NCBI GenBank assembly: GCA_036154955.1
Contig: JAYZWL010000042.1
Location: forward strand, 62,001 to 126,000
Direction: 5' to 3'
Source of the DNA: Albimonas sp036154955
GTDB lineage: Bacteria > Pseudomonadota > Alphaproteobacteria > Rhodobacterales > Rhodobacteraceae
DNA length: 64,000 nucleotides
In this document: in pieces, positions 16,415-23,622 of the stretch
Numbering within the stretch: the stretch's first letter is position 1
Layout: each line of letters opens with the position of its first letter
Program-made: the position numbers and the translations under genes
Notes under the pieces: generated by a model
Database searches by the model: none
What the model saw: only the letters and a program-made list of their open reading frames with translations
Told to the model about the DNA's origin: nothing

Positions 16415-16768
16415 ATGCCATTGATATCGGGATTTTATCTGCTGCTCGCAGCGGTGGGCGCCATCGTGCCTCTTTACCATTTCATGACCTGGTTCGAAAC
16501 CAACGGCGTTTCCCTTCCGGGGCTGATCGAGGCCTGGTCGATGAACGCCGCAGCCGAGGGCCTGCTCTACGATCTCGTCATCGCGGCCGTGGCGCTGATC
16601 GCCGCGGTGATCGTCGACGTGGCGCGCCGCGGCCTGTCGGGGGTGCTGCTGGTGATCCCGGCCACGCTGTTCATCGGGGTCAGCTGCGGGCTGCCGCTCT
16701 ATCTGTTCTATCGCCACCGGATCCGGGACAAGGCGCGGTCGCAGGGCCGGCGGGCGGCGGGGGTCTGA
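16415..16768 (+). CDS. DUF2834-type small membrane protein
   Basis: A 117-residue protein with three membrane helices (about 3-22, 49-68 and 76-98) and a basic C-terminal tail (RHRIRDKARSQGRR). The N-terminal FYLLLAAVGAIVPLYHFMTW, followed by WFETNG, matches the DUF2834 pattern. Function is unknown. The 220-base region before it has an AT-rich patch (about 16282-16312, GTTAATGCCAGGTTAATA) suited to a promoter, so the gene is probably transcribed on its own. The ATG at 16415 lacks a strong Shine-Dalgarno sequence (only GGGGAT upstream). Confidence 0.8.
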   Translation: MPLISGFYLLLAAVGAIVPLYHFMTWFETNGVSLPGLIEAWSMNAAAEGLLYDLVIAAVALIAAVIVDVARRGLSGVLLVIPATLFIGVSCGLPLYLFYRHRIRDKARSQGRRAAGV

Positions 16769-16848
16769 CCCCGTCGTCGGACACGGATGCGCGACCGGTC
16801 GGCCGGCGCGGTTGACGCCGGCCCCCGGCCGCCGCACAGGCTGGGACC

Positions 16849-17637
16849 ATGGAGCATGAACCTCTCATCCGGCTCGCCGCCTTTCTCGGCATCTTCGCGG
16901 TCATGGCGGGGTGGGAGCTGGCCCGCGCCGCGCGCCCCGCGGCCCAGCCGAAGGCGCGGCGCTGGCTGACCAACTGGGCGGTGGCGGCGCTGGATTCGCT
17001 GGTGGTGCGCCTGCTGTTCCCCGCCGCTGCGGTCGGCGCGGCGCTGGACGCGCAGGCGCAGGGCTGGGGGCTGTTCCCGGCGCTGGGGGCGCCCGGTTGG
17101 GCCGCGTTCCTGGCCGGGGTGCTCGTGCTCGACCTCGCGATCTGGGCGCAGCACCTGGTGTTCCACAAGGTCCCGTGGCTCTGGCGCCTGCACCGGGTCC
17201 ACCATGCGGACCGCGACGTGGACGTGACCACCGCGATCCGCTTCCACCCGGTGGAGATCGCGCTGTCCATGCTGCTCAAGATCGGGCTGGTCTACGCCCT
17301 GGGGGCGCCCGCGGCGGCGGTGCTGGTCTTCGAGGTGCTGCTCAACGGCTGCGCGATGTTCAACCACGCCAATATCCGCCTGCCCGCGGGCATCGAGCGC
17401 CCGCTGCGCTGGCTGCTGGTGACGCCGGAGATGCACCGCATCCACCATTCGGTCCGCCGGGCGGAGGCGGACAGCAATTACGGCTTCTCGGTGAGCTGGT
17501 GGGACCGGCTGTTCGGCACCTACTCGGCGCGGCCGGAGGGCGGGGAGGCGGGGCTCACCCTGGGCCTTTCGGCGCATCAGGACGACGCGCCCTCGCGCCT
17601 GTGGTGGACGCTGGCCTTCCCGTTCCGCCCGCGATGA
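16849..17637 (+). CDS. Fatty-acid hydroxylase / sterol desaturase family di-iron membrane protein
   Basis: A 262-residue integral membrane enzyme of the fatty-acid hydroxylase superfamily. Its histidine clusters are intact: HLVFH, HRVHH, FNHAN and HRIHH, in the order expected for the cytoplasm-facing di-iron centre. These enzymes use O2 and two electrons to hydroxylate or desaturate lipids; the substrate (fatty acyl, carotenoid, hopanoid or ether lipid) cannot be told from sequence. The stop overlaps the start of an Fe-S protein gene by ATGA (17634-17637), so the two are translationally coupled and the partner may supply electrons. The ATG at 16849 has only a weak ribosome site (CTGGGACC). 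Confidence 0.88.
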   Translation: MEHEPLIRLAAFLGIFAVMAGWELARAARPAAQPKARRWLTNWAVAALDSLVVRLLFPAAAVGAALDAQAQGWGLFPALGAPGWAAFLAGVLVLDLAIWAQHLVFHKVPWLWRLHRVHHADRDVDVTTAIRFHPVEIALSMLLKIGLVYALGAPAAAVLVFEVLLNGCAMFNHANIRLPAGIERPLRWLLVTPEMHRIHHSVRRAEADSNYGFSVSWWDRLFGTYSARPEGGEAGLTLGLSAHQDDAPSRLWWTLAFPFRPR

Positions 17638-18335
17638 GCGCCGGGGATTTCGCGGCGCTGCAGGCGGCGGCGGAGGCGGCGGGGGGGCTCGCCGTCTCTG
17701 CCTTCGCGCTGGCGCCTGACGAGCCGTCGCCGGAGACGCTGCCCGGCGCCCGGGTCGTGGCGCTGCTGTCGGCGGGGCCGGGGATGTGGGCGGCGTTCCG
17801 CGCGTCGGGGGAGGCGGCGGACGGCGCGCCGGACCCGCTGGACCGCTGGTCGGCGCGGATCTGCGCGGGTCTGGCGGCGCGGTTCGGGGGCGTGGCCGCC
17901 GGCCCGAACGACGGTCCGCCCTGGCCGCCGTTCCTGGCCTGGGCGCAGCGGGCCGAGCCGGTCTGGCCGTCCCGGGTCGGTCCGCTGGTCCATGCCCGGC
18001 GGGGGCTCTGGGCATCCTGGCGCGGGGCGCTGGGACTGGCGTCGCTGGCTGGCGTTCCGCCGCGGGCGGCGGGCGTCTCGCCCTGCCTCGGCTGCCCCGC
18101 GCCCTGCCTGTCCGCCTGCCCGGCCGGCGCGTTCCGCGAGACCCCGGCGGGGCCGCTCTACGACGTCGCGGGGTGCGGCGCGCATGTCTCGGGACCGTCT
18201 GGAGAGGCGTGTCGGGGGGGCGGATGCCTGGCGCGACATGCCTGTCCAGCCGGAATCGAGGGGGTTCCGGGGCCGGAACAGGCCCGTTTTCATATGGCGG
18301 CCTTCCTGAATTCTCACGGTTTCGTGATCGAGTGA
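17634..18335 (+). CDS. [4Fe-4S] ferredoxin-like protein coupled to the hydroxylase
   Basis: The 233-residue protein has an N-terminal ~145-residue region without recognisable metal motifs and a C-terminal Fe-S part. The first cluster motif is CLGCPAPCLSACPAG (from about residue 150: C-x2-C-x3-C-x3-CP). A second set of cysteines follows in CGAHVSGPSGEAC, GGGC and RHACPAG (about 178-205). The arrangement recalls the Fe-S end of QueG-like proteins but lacks the corrinoid part. Overlap with the hydroxylase gene suggests it works with, or supplies electrons to, that enzyme; this is inference. No membrane helix or signal peptide is seen. Confidence 0.72.
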   Translation: MSAGDFAALQAAAEAAGGLAVSAFALAPDEPSPETLPGARVVALLSAGPGMWAAFRASGEAADGAPDPLDRWSARICAGLAARFGGVAAGPNDGPPWPPFLAWAQRAEPVWPSRVGPLVHARRGLWASWRGALGLASLAGVPPRAAGVSPCLGCPAPCLSACPAGAFRETPAGPLYDVAGCGAHVSGPSGEACRGGGCLARHACPAGIEGVPGPEQARFHMAAFLNSHGFVIE

Positions 18336-18493
18336 CCTCCGTCGCGAGCGATATTCGGTTTCGATAATGTACGAATGCCCGGAGTCGTCGCGCCACCCGC
18401 CGGCTTACGGCGCGAATCACCTGCGATGGACGGCCCGTCTTCGCGCCTTTAGGTTGCGCCCTGAGACCGAGTCCCCCGCCCGGAGGTAACGAA

Positions 18494-19018
18494 ATGCACC
18501 GCCTCGTGCTGATGCGTCACGCCAAATCCGACTGGGGGGACCCCGGGCTCGGGGATCACGACCGGCCTTTGAACGATCGCGGCCGCCGCGCCGCGCCGCG
18601 CATGGGCGCCTGGCTGGCGGCGCAGGGGGCTTTTCCGGACGCGGCGCTGTTGTCCTCGGCGCGCCGGGTGCAGGAGACCTGGGCGGGGGTGCTGGACGGG
18701 GCGGGGCGGACGGCTTCGCCGCCGCCGGCGCGGACCGAGCGGGGGCTGTATCTTGCTGAACCGGAAGAGATTCTCGCGGCCCTGCGCGGCGCCCCGCCGG
18801 AGGCGCGCACGGTGCTGATGCTGGGGCATGAGCCGGGGACGCCGGGAATGCTGGCGCGGATGCAGGCCGGCGCGCCGCCTGCGGCGCTGGCCTGGGCCTT
18901 CGACCGCTATCCGACGGCTTCGGTCTCGATCCTGGAGGTGGACGCCCCGAACTGGGCGGAAACGAACTTCGGCGTGGCGCGGATCATCGCCCACGCCACG
19001 CCGAAGTCGCTGGCCTGA
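18494..19018 (+). CDS. SixA-type histidine phosphatase
   Basis: A 174-residue protein of the histidine phosphatase (phosphoglycerate-mutase-like) superfamily. The phospho-acceptor His9 lies in LMRHAKSDW, the SixA-specific RHAKS form; RPLNDRGRRAA and the second catalytic histidine in LMLGHEPG complete the active site. SixA removes phosphate from phosphohistidine on HPt/PTS proteins in E. coli; in alphaproteobacteria the partner is not known. The GGAGGT before ATG 18494 is a good ribosome site. It converges with the marR gene over a short hairpin. Confidence 0.9.
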   Translation: MHRLVLMRHAKSDWGDPGLGDHDRPLNDRGRRAAPRMGAWLAAQGAFPDAALLSSARRVQETWAGVLDGAGRTASPPPARTERGLYLAEPEEILAALRGAPPEARTVLMLGHEPGTPGMLARMQAGAPPAALAWAFDRYPTASVSILEVDAPNWAETNFGVARIIAHATPKSLA

Positions 19019-19045
19019 CCGCGCCCCGCTTGCAGGCCGGGGGGG

Positions 19046-19064
19046 CTGGCCGGCATGCGGCCAG
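19046..19064. terminator. Hairpin between sixA and marR ends
   Basis: CTGGCCG-GCATG-CGGCCAG, a seven-base perfect stem in the 79-base gap between two converging genes. There is no T-run on either side. Confidence 0.45.
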
Positions 19065-19097
19065 AACGGGCCGCGTGCGGACGCCGAATGCCGGCGG

Positions 19098-19802
19098 TCA
19101 GTGCATCGCCGCCCGGCGGAAGCGGTTGCCCACATCGGTCCCGCGAAGGGCCGACGTGGCCTTGTTGGGCTGCCCTGCGGCGGCGGCATGGCTGCTGGCG
19201 CCGTTGATGTTCGCGGACGTGTCGGCCTGTTCCTGCACTTCGATCCGCGCCTCGATCAGCGGCTCCTCGGCGGGGCGGTCGGCCGCGTCGCCGGCTTCGT
19301 CCGCATCGCCGTCCTGGTCGGCCAGACATTCCCCGTTGCAGTCGGGGCGGCAGCGGTCCGAATGGGCGGGGTCGGACAGGATCTCGGCCCGTTCGGACAG
19401 CTTTTCGATAATGGTTTCAAGGACCTGCCGTTCGTTCTCGGTCAGCCCATCCAGCAGGTAGGCTTCGCGGGCCTGGGCCAGCCGTTCGATATCGGACAGC
19501 ACGCGGCCGCCCTCGCGGGTCAGGCGGACCATCTTGATGCGGCGGTCGCGCCGGTCTTCCCAGCGCTGGATGAGGCCGCGATCCTCGAGGCTGGAGGCCG
19601 CCCGGCTGATCGCGACCTTGTCGAGACCGGTCTGCTCGGCGATGGCGCGGGTCGGCTGGTCCTCGGCCTCGCCCGCGGCGGCGAGCACGCGCCACTCATC
19701 CCGGGAAAGCCCGAATTTCTCTCCGTAGACCTGGGCTACGGCGGCGGTCGTTTTGGCGGCCAACCGCGCGAGGCGGAAGGGGAGGAAGGCCTGGAGCTGC
19801 AT
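19098..19802 (-). CDS. MarR family regulator with Cys-containing acidic C-terminal tail
   Basis: A 234-residue regulator. Residues 1-145 form a MarR winged-helix domain (FGLSRDEWRVLAAAGE, TGLDKVAISRAASSLEDRGLIQR, DRRDRRIKMVRLTREG). The remaining ~90 residues are unusual: CRPDCNGEC (C-x3-C-x3-C) followed by a strongly acidic D/E/A stretch and a basic end. The tail could sense metal or redox state, but this is speculation. A start at ATG 19802 is chosen; TTG or GTG codons upstream would add up to 24 residues without a ribosome site. It faces the formate dehydrogenase operon across a palindrome-rich region, so control of that operon and of itself is plausible. Confidence 0.85.
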   Translation of the reverse strand: MQLQAFLPFRLARLAAKTTAAVAQVYGEKFGLSRDEWRVLAAAGEAEDQPTRAIAEQTGLDKVAISRAASSLEDRGLIQRWEDRRDRRIKMVRLTREGGRVLSDIERLAQAREAYLLDGLTENERQVLETIIEKLSERAEILSDPAHSDRCRPDCNGECLADQDGDADEAGDAADRPAEEPLIEARIEVQEQADTSANINGASSHAAAAGQPNKATSALRGTDVGNRFRRAAMH

Positions 19803-19899
19803 AGGGCGTATCCCGAAGTTTTCGAAGTTTTGCTTTGCCACTGTTAAGTTTGCAAGATGGTTGATGGCAGGCAACGTATGCGCCCGGGCATCTGGCTCT

Positions 19900-19913
19900 A
19901 TGATCTAGATCAA
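19900..19913. promoter_or_regulatory. FNR/FnrL-like box ATGATCTAGATCAA
   Basis: It differs from the FNR consensus TTGAT-N4-ATCAA at the first base only; the core TGATCTAGATCA is a perfect palindrome. A possible -10 (TGTAAG, 19932-19937) lies about 28 bases from its centre on the rightward side, compatible with an activating position for the dehydrogenase. FnrL itself is encoded at 57857-58618. Confidence 0.5.
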
Positions 19914-19942
19914 TTCGGCCGAAGCTGCAAATGTAAGGCCAG

Positions 19943-19973
19943 CGAAACGTTTTTGAACTTTCGCGACGTTTCG
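19943..19973. promoter_or_regulatory. Inverted repeat CGAAACGT-N15-ACGTTTCG
   Basis: Perfect eight-base arms with a 15-base spacer (19951-19965). The position, just downstream of the FNR-like box and before the dehydrogenase, suggests an operator, possibly for the facing MarR protein. Confidence 0.4.
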
Positions 19974-19993
19974 AAAATGGATTTCTTACTTAC

Positions 19994-20003
19994 TTACATG
20001 TAA
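19994..20003. promoter_or_regulatory. Palindrome TTACATGTAA
   Basis: Ten-base perfect palindrome at the end of a TTACTTACTTAC run. Short AT-rich dyads of this kind are common MarR-family half-site pairs. The assignment is inference. Confidence 0.3.
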
Positions 20004-20185
20004 AGCTCTGCTTGTCTTATTATTTGGGGGGCTGACATGTTGCGTTGCATATAACCACCCGGCGCCCGGGTCTCGATGAGGCCGCGGCAGGTCGCGAACG
20101 GACCGAGACCTGGCGCGGGCGCCGCGCTATGCTCGCGGCGATCGACCGGACCGGACCGGGCGACGCGACGGCGAAAGGGCAGGCC

Positions 20186-22963
20186 ATGGACGAACCGATC
20201 CGCTTCACCTTCGACGGGGAGACGGTCGAGGCCCGTCCGGGCGAAACGCTGTGGGACGTGTCGCTGCGCCTCGGCCGCCGGCTGCCGCATCTGTGCCTGA
20301 CCGAGGCCCCGGGCCATCGGCCCGACGGCAACTGCCGCGCCTGCATGGTGGAGATCGAGGGCGAGCGGACCCTCGCCCCCTCCTGCCGCCGCAGCCCGAC
20401 GCCGGGCATGACCGTGCGCGCCGCCTCGCCCCGCGCCGAGAAGGCCCGGGCGATGGTGCTGGAGCTGCTGATGGCCGACCAGGCCCCGGCGGAGACCGCG
20501 CCCGACGCCGCCTCCCACCTGCGGGCGATGGCGAAGCTGGCGGGGGTGGAGCGGTCGCGCTTTCCCGCGCAGCCGAAGGCCGATCGCCCGGCGCCGGATG
20601 TCTCGCATGTGGCGATGCGCGTGGATCTCGACGCCTGCATCCACTGCACGCTGTGCGTGCGAGCCTGCCGGGAGGTGCAGGTCAACGACGTCATCGGCAT
20701 GGCGGGGCGCGGGGCGGAGGCGGAAATCGTCTTTGATTTCAACGACCCGATGGGCGCCTCCACCTGCGTCGCCTGCGGGGAATGCGTGCAGGCCTGCCCG
20801 ACCGGCGCGCTGATGCCGGCCTCCGCCGTCGACGCGGCCGGGCATGGCGACGGCGCCGCGGTCGACGAGACGGTGCGCTCGGTCTGCCCCTATTGCGGGG
20901 TCGGCTGCCAGATCGATTACCGGCTGCGGGACGGGAAAATCGCCTGGGTCGACGGCGCGCCGGGGCCGGCCAACGAGGGGCGGCTCTGCGTGAAGGGGCG
21001 CTTCGGCTTCGACTACATCGCCCATCCCCAGCGCCTGACCCGCCCCCTGATCCGACGCGAGGACGCGCCCGCCAAGGGACTGAACGTCGACCCGGCGAAC
21101 CCATGGACCCATTTCCGCGAGGCGAGCTGGGACGAGGCGCTGGACCGCGCCGCGGGCGGCCTCGCCCGGTTGCGCGACGCCCATGGCGGGCGGGCGGTGT
21201 CGGGCTTCGGCTCCGCCAAATGCTCCAATGAAGAGGCGTATCTGTTCCAGAAGTTGATCCGGCAGGGCTTCGGGCACAACAATCTCGACCATTGCACCCG
21301 GCTCTGCCACGCGAGCTCGGTGGCGGCGCTGATGGAGAATGTCGGCTCCGGCGCGGTGACGGCCAGCTTCAACGAGATCGAGCACGCCGACATCGCCATC
21401 GTCATCGGCGCCAACCCGACCGAGAACCACCCCGTCGCCGCCACCTATTTCAAGCAGTTCGCCAGGCGCGGCGGCCGGCTGGTGGTGATGGATCCGCGCG
21501 GGCAGGGGCTCAAGCGCCACGCCTGGCGGATGCTTCAGTTTCGGCCGGGGACGGATGTGGCGCTGCTCAACGCGCTGATGCACGTGATCGTGGAAGAAAA
21601 TCTATCTGACCGTCAGTATATCGAAGCGTTCACCGAGGGGTTCTCCGAATTCGCGGAACATATCCGCGAATTCACGCCGGAGCGGATGGCCCCGCTATGC
21701 GGCGTGCCGCCGGAAACGTTGCGGGAGGTGGCAAGGGCTTTCGCAACTGCGAAGGCGGGGATGATCTTCTGGGGCATGGGCGTCAGCCAGCATGTTCATG
21801 GCACCGACAATTCCCGTTGCCTGATCGCGCTGGCGCTGCTCTGCGGTCATGTCGGCCGGCCGGGGACCGGGCTGCACCCGCTGCGCGGGCAGAACAACGT
21901 GCAGGGGGCGTCGGACGCCGGGCTGATCCCGATGGTGCTGCCGGACTACCAGTCGGTGACCTCCGGGGCGGCGCGGGAGCTGTTCTCGGACCTCTGGGGC
22001 GGGACGGAGATCTCGCCGGAACCGGGCCTGACGGTGGTGGAGATCATCGACGCGGCCCATGCCGGCGACATCAAGGGCATGTATGTGCTGGGCGAGAACC
22101 CGGCCATGTCCGACCCCGACGCCGCCCATGCCCGCGAGGCGCTGGCGCGGCTGGAGCATCTGGTGGTGCAGGACGTGTTCCTGACCGAGACCGCCATGTT
22201 CGCCGACGTGATACTGCCCGCCGCGGCCTGGCCGGAGAAGTCGGGCACCGTCACCAACACCAACCGCACCGTGCAGATGGGCCGCCCCGCGGTGGCGCCG
22301 CCGGGCGAGGCGCGTCCCGATTGGGAGATCACCCGCGACCTCGCCAACCGGCTGGGGCTGGGCTGGACCTACGCCCAACCCTCGGAGGTTTATGCGGAGA
22401 TGGCGGCCGGCATGCCCTCGCTCGATCACATCACCTGGGAGCGGCTGGCCGAGGAGGGGGCGGTGACCTATCCGACCACCGGCCCCGGCGATCCGGGCGC
22501 GGCGGTGGTGTTCGGCGACCGGTTCCCGCGGCCCTCGGGCCGGGCCCGCTTCGCCCCCGCGCAGGTGACGGCGCCGGCGGAGGTCCCGGACGCGGAATAT
22601 CCGCTGATCCTGACCACCGGGCGGATGCTGGAGCACTGGCACACGGGCGCGATGACCCGCCGGGCCTCGGCGCTCGACGCGCTGGAGCCGGAGGCGACGG
22701 TGGCCCTGCATCCGCAGACCTTGAAGAAGTTGGGCGCCTGGCCCGGCGACCTGATGGAGGTGGAGACCCGCCGCGGCGCCATCCGCCTCTCCGCCCGCTC
22801 CGACCGGGCGGTGGCCGAGGACATGGCCTTCATCCCCTTCGCCTTCGTCGAGGCCGCCGCCAACCTGCTGACCAACCCGGCGCTGGACCCGTTCGGCAAG
22901 ATCCCCGAGTTCAAGTTCGCGGCCTGCCGGGTGCGGAAGGTGGAGGAGGCGGCGGCGGAGTGA
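20186..22963 (+). CDS. fdhF: Molybdenum formate dehydrogenase alpha subunit, orphan
   Basis: A 925-residue bis-MGD molybdoenzyme predicted to oxidise formate to CO2. Domains in order: an N-terminal [2Fe-2S] ferredoxin fold with C37, C50, C53 and C67; a region where FdsA-type enzymes normally carry a His-Cys3 [4Fe-4S] site but here have MADQAPAETAPDAASH and no cysteine; two ferredoxin clusters at ~150-161 (CIHCTLCVRAC) and ~193-204 (CVACGECVQAC); then CPYCGVGC at ~234 opening the catalytic domain. The Mo-ligand cysteine is in RLCHASS (~373), so this is a Cys, not a Sec, enzyme. The ATG at 20186 has AGGGCAGG upstream. No FdsG/FdsB diaphorase, FdhD or MobA is adjacent, and its stop overlaps the next gene by GTGA. 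Confidence 0.92.
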   Translation: MDEPIRFTFDGETVEARPGETLWDVSLRLGRRLPHLCLTEAPGHRPDGNCRACMVEIEGERTLAPSCRRSPTPGMTVRAASPRAEKARAMVLELLMADQAPAETAPDAASHLRAMAKLAGVERSRFPAQPKADRPAPDVSHVAMRVDLDACIHCTLCVRACREVQVNDVIGMAGRGAEAEIVFDFNDPMGASTCVACGECVQACPTGALMPASAVDAAGHGDGAAVDETVRSVCPYCGVGCQIDYRLRDGKIAWVDGAPGPANEGRLCVKGRFGFDYIAHPQRLTRPLIRREDAPAKGLNVDPANPWTHFREASWDEALDRAAGGLARLRDAHGGRAVSGFGSAKCSNEEAYLFQKLIRQGFGHNNLDHCTRLCHASSVAALMENVGSGAVTASFNEIEHADIAIVIGANPTENHPVAATYFKQFARRGGRLVVMDPRGQGLKRHAWRMLQFRPGTDVALLNALMHVIVEENLSDRQYIEAFTEGFSEFAEHIREFTPERMAPLCGVPPETLREVARAFATAKAGMIFWGMGVSQHVHGTDNSRCLIALALLCGHVGRPGTGLHPLRGQNNVQGASDAGLIPMVLPDYQSVTSGAARELFSDLWGGTEISPEPGLTVVEIIDAAHAGDIKGMYVLGENPAMSDPDAAHAREALARLEHLVVQDVFLTETAMFADVILPAAAWPEKSGTVTNTNRTVQMGRPAVAPPGEARPDWEITRDLANRLGLGWTYAQPSEVYAEMAAGMPSLDHITWERLAEEGAVTYPTTGPGDPGAAVVFGDRFPRPSGRARFAPAQVTAPAEVPDAEYPLILTTGRMLEHWHTGAMTRRASALDALEPEATVALHPQTLKKLGAWPGDLMEVETRRGAIRLSARSDRAVAEDMAFIPFAFVEAAANLLTNPALDPFGKIPEFKFAACRVRKVEEAAAE

Positions 22964-23622
22964 GCGCGCCGGCCTTCGATGTCCTCAGGATGCCGCTGGA
23001 CCTGCTCGCGCTCGACGCCTGGCTCGCGGTCGGCCGCCCGGAACCGCACGAGGCGCCGGGCCGGACCTGGCGCGAATGGTGGTCGGTGCGGGAGCTGATC
23101 CGTCGGCAGGACCCCGCCGACCCGGTGATCGCGCCGGGCGACGTGGTCGCGCGGGCTGATCGGGGGGCGGGCGATGGCCGACCGGACTTTCTCCTGTTCC
23201 GAGGGACGGCGCGTTTCGCGGTCGAGGCGACCATCGCCGGGACCACGGAGGATCTCGACGAGGACGACGAATTCAGGTCGGCCGTCAACGTGCACGAACT
23301 GATCAGCCGGCGCGGAGGGCGGTTCGCGGATGGGGCGCTCGGCGACGAGTGGGAGGTCGCGATGGCGGCGGACATCGCCCGCGCCGCGGAGGCCAAGCGC
23401 GGGAAAGTCTATGCGCCCGGAGCTGTGTTGCTGGTGCATTGCCGATCAAATGCGATGATGGCGGATCCGGCGGGTGTCGCGGCGCATCTCTCGCGCCATG
23501 GCGACGCGGCGCCGTTTCGGGAGGTCGTGGCGCTCGTCCCCGGCGGGGCGCTGATCCGCTGGGCGGGGCGGCGGGTCGGGCTGTTCGCTCCGGCGCGCGC
23601 CACCGAAAGTCCCCGCCCATGA
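22960..23622 (+). CDS. Unknown protein coupled to formate dehydrogenase
   Basis: I do not recognise this 220-residue product. It starts with GTG overlapping the dehydrogenase stop (GTGA) and ends with ATGA overlap into the next gene, so it is firmly part of the operon. It has no signal peptide, membrane helix or cysteine cluster (one Cys only, in VHCRSN). Residues 72-92 read DGRPDFLLFRG...FAVEATIAG: a PD at 75-76 and E89-x-T91 recall the strand pattern of PD-(D/E)XK folds with the lysine replaced. That is a weak resemblance and no nuclease activity should be assumed. It could equally be a maturation or partner protein of the dehydrogenase. Confidence 0.65.
   Translation: MSAPAFDVLRMPLDLLALDAWLAVGRPEPHEAPGRTWREWWSVRELIRRQDPADPVIAPGDVVARADRGAGDGRPDFLLFRGTARFAVEATIAGTTEDLDEDDEFRSAVNVHELISRRGGRFADGALGDEWEVAMAADIARAAEAKRGKVYAPGAVLLVHCRSNAMMADPAGVAAHLSRHGDAAPFREVVALVPGGALIRWAGRRVGLFAPARATESPRP

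Larger units (their letters stand above)
19803..20185. other. 383-bp palindrome-rich region between marR and formate dehydrogenase
   Basis: Gene-free and, from 19800 to 20040, far richer in A+T than the rest of the window. It contains an FNR-like dyad (19900-19913), a long inverted repeat (19943-19973), a TTACATGTAA palindrome (19994-20003) and three TTAC repeats in a row just before it. The last 145 bases before the dehydrogenase start are GC-rich leader with an in-frame extension that I do not consider coding. Confidence 0.65.
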
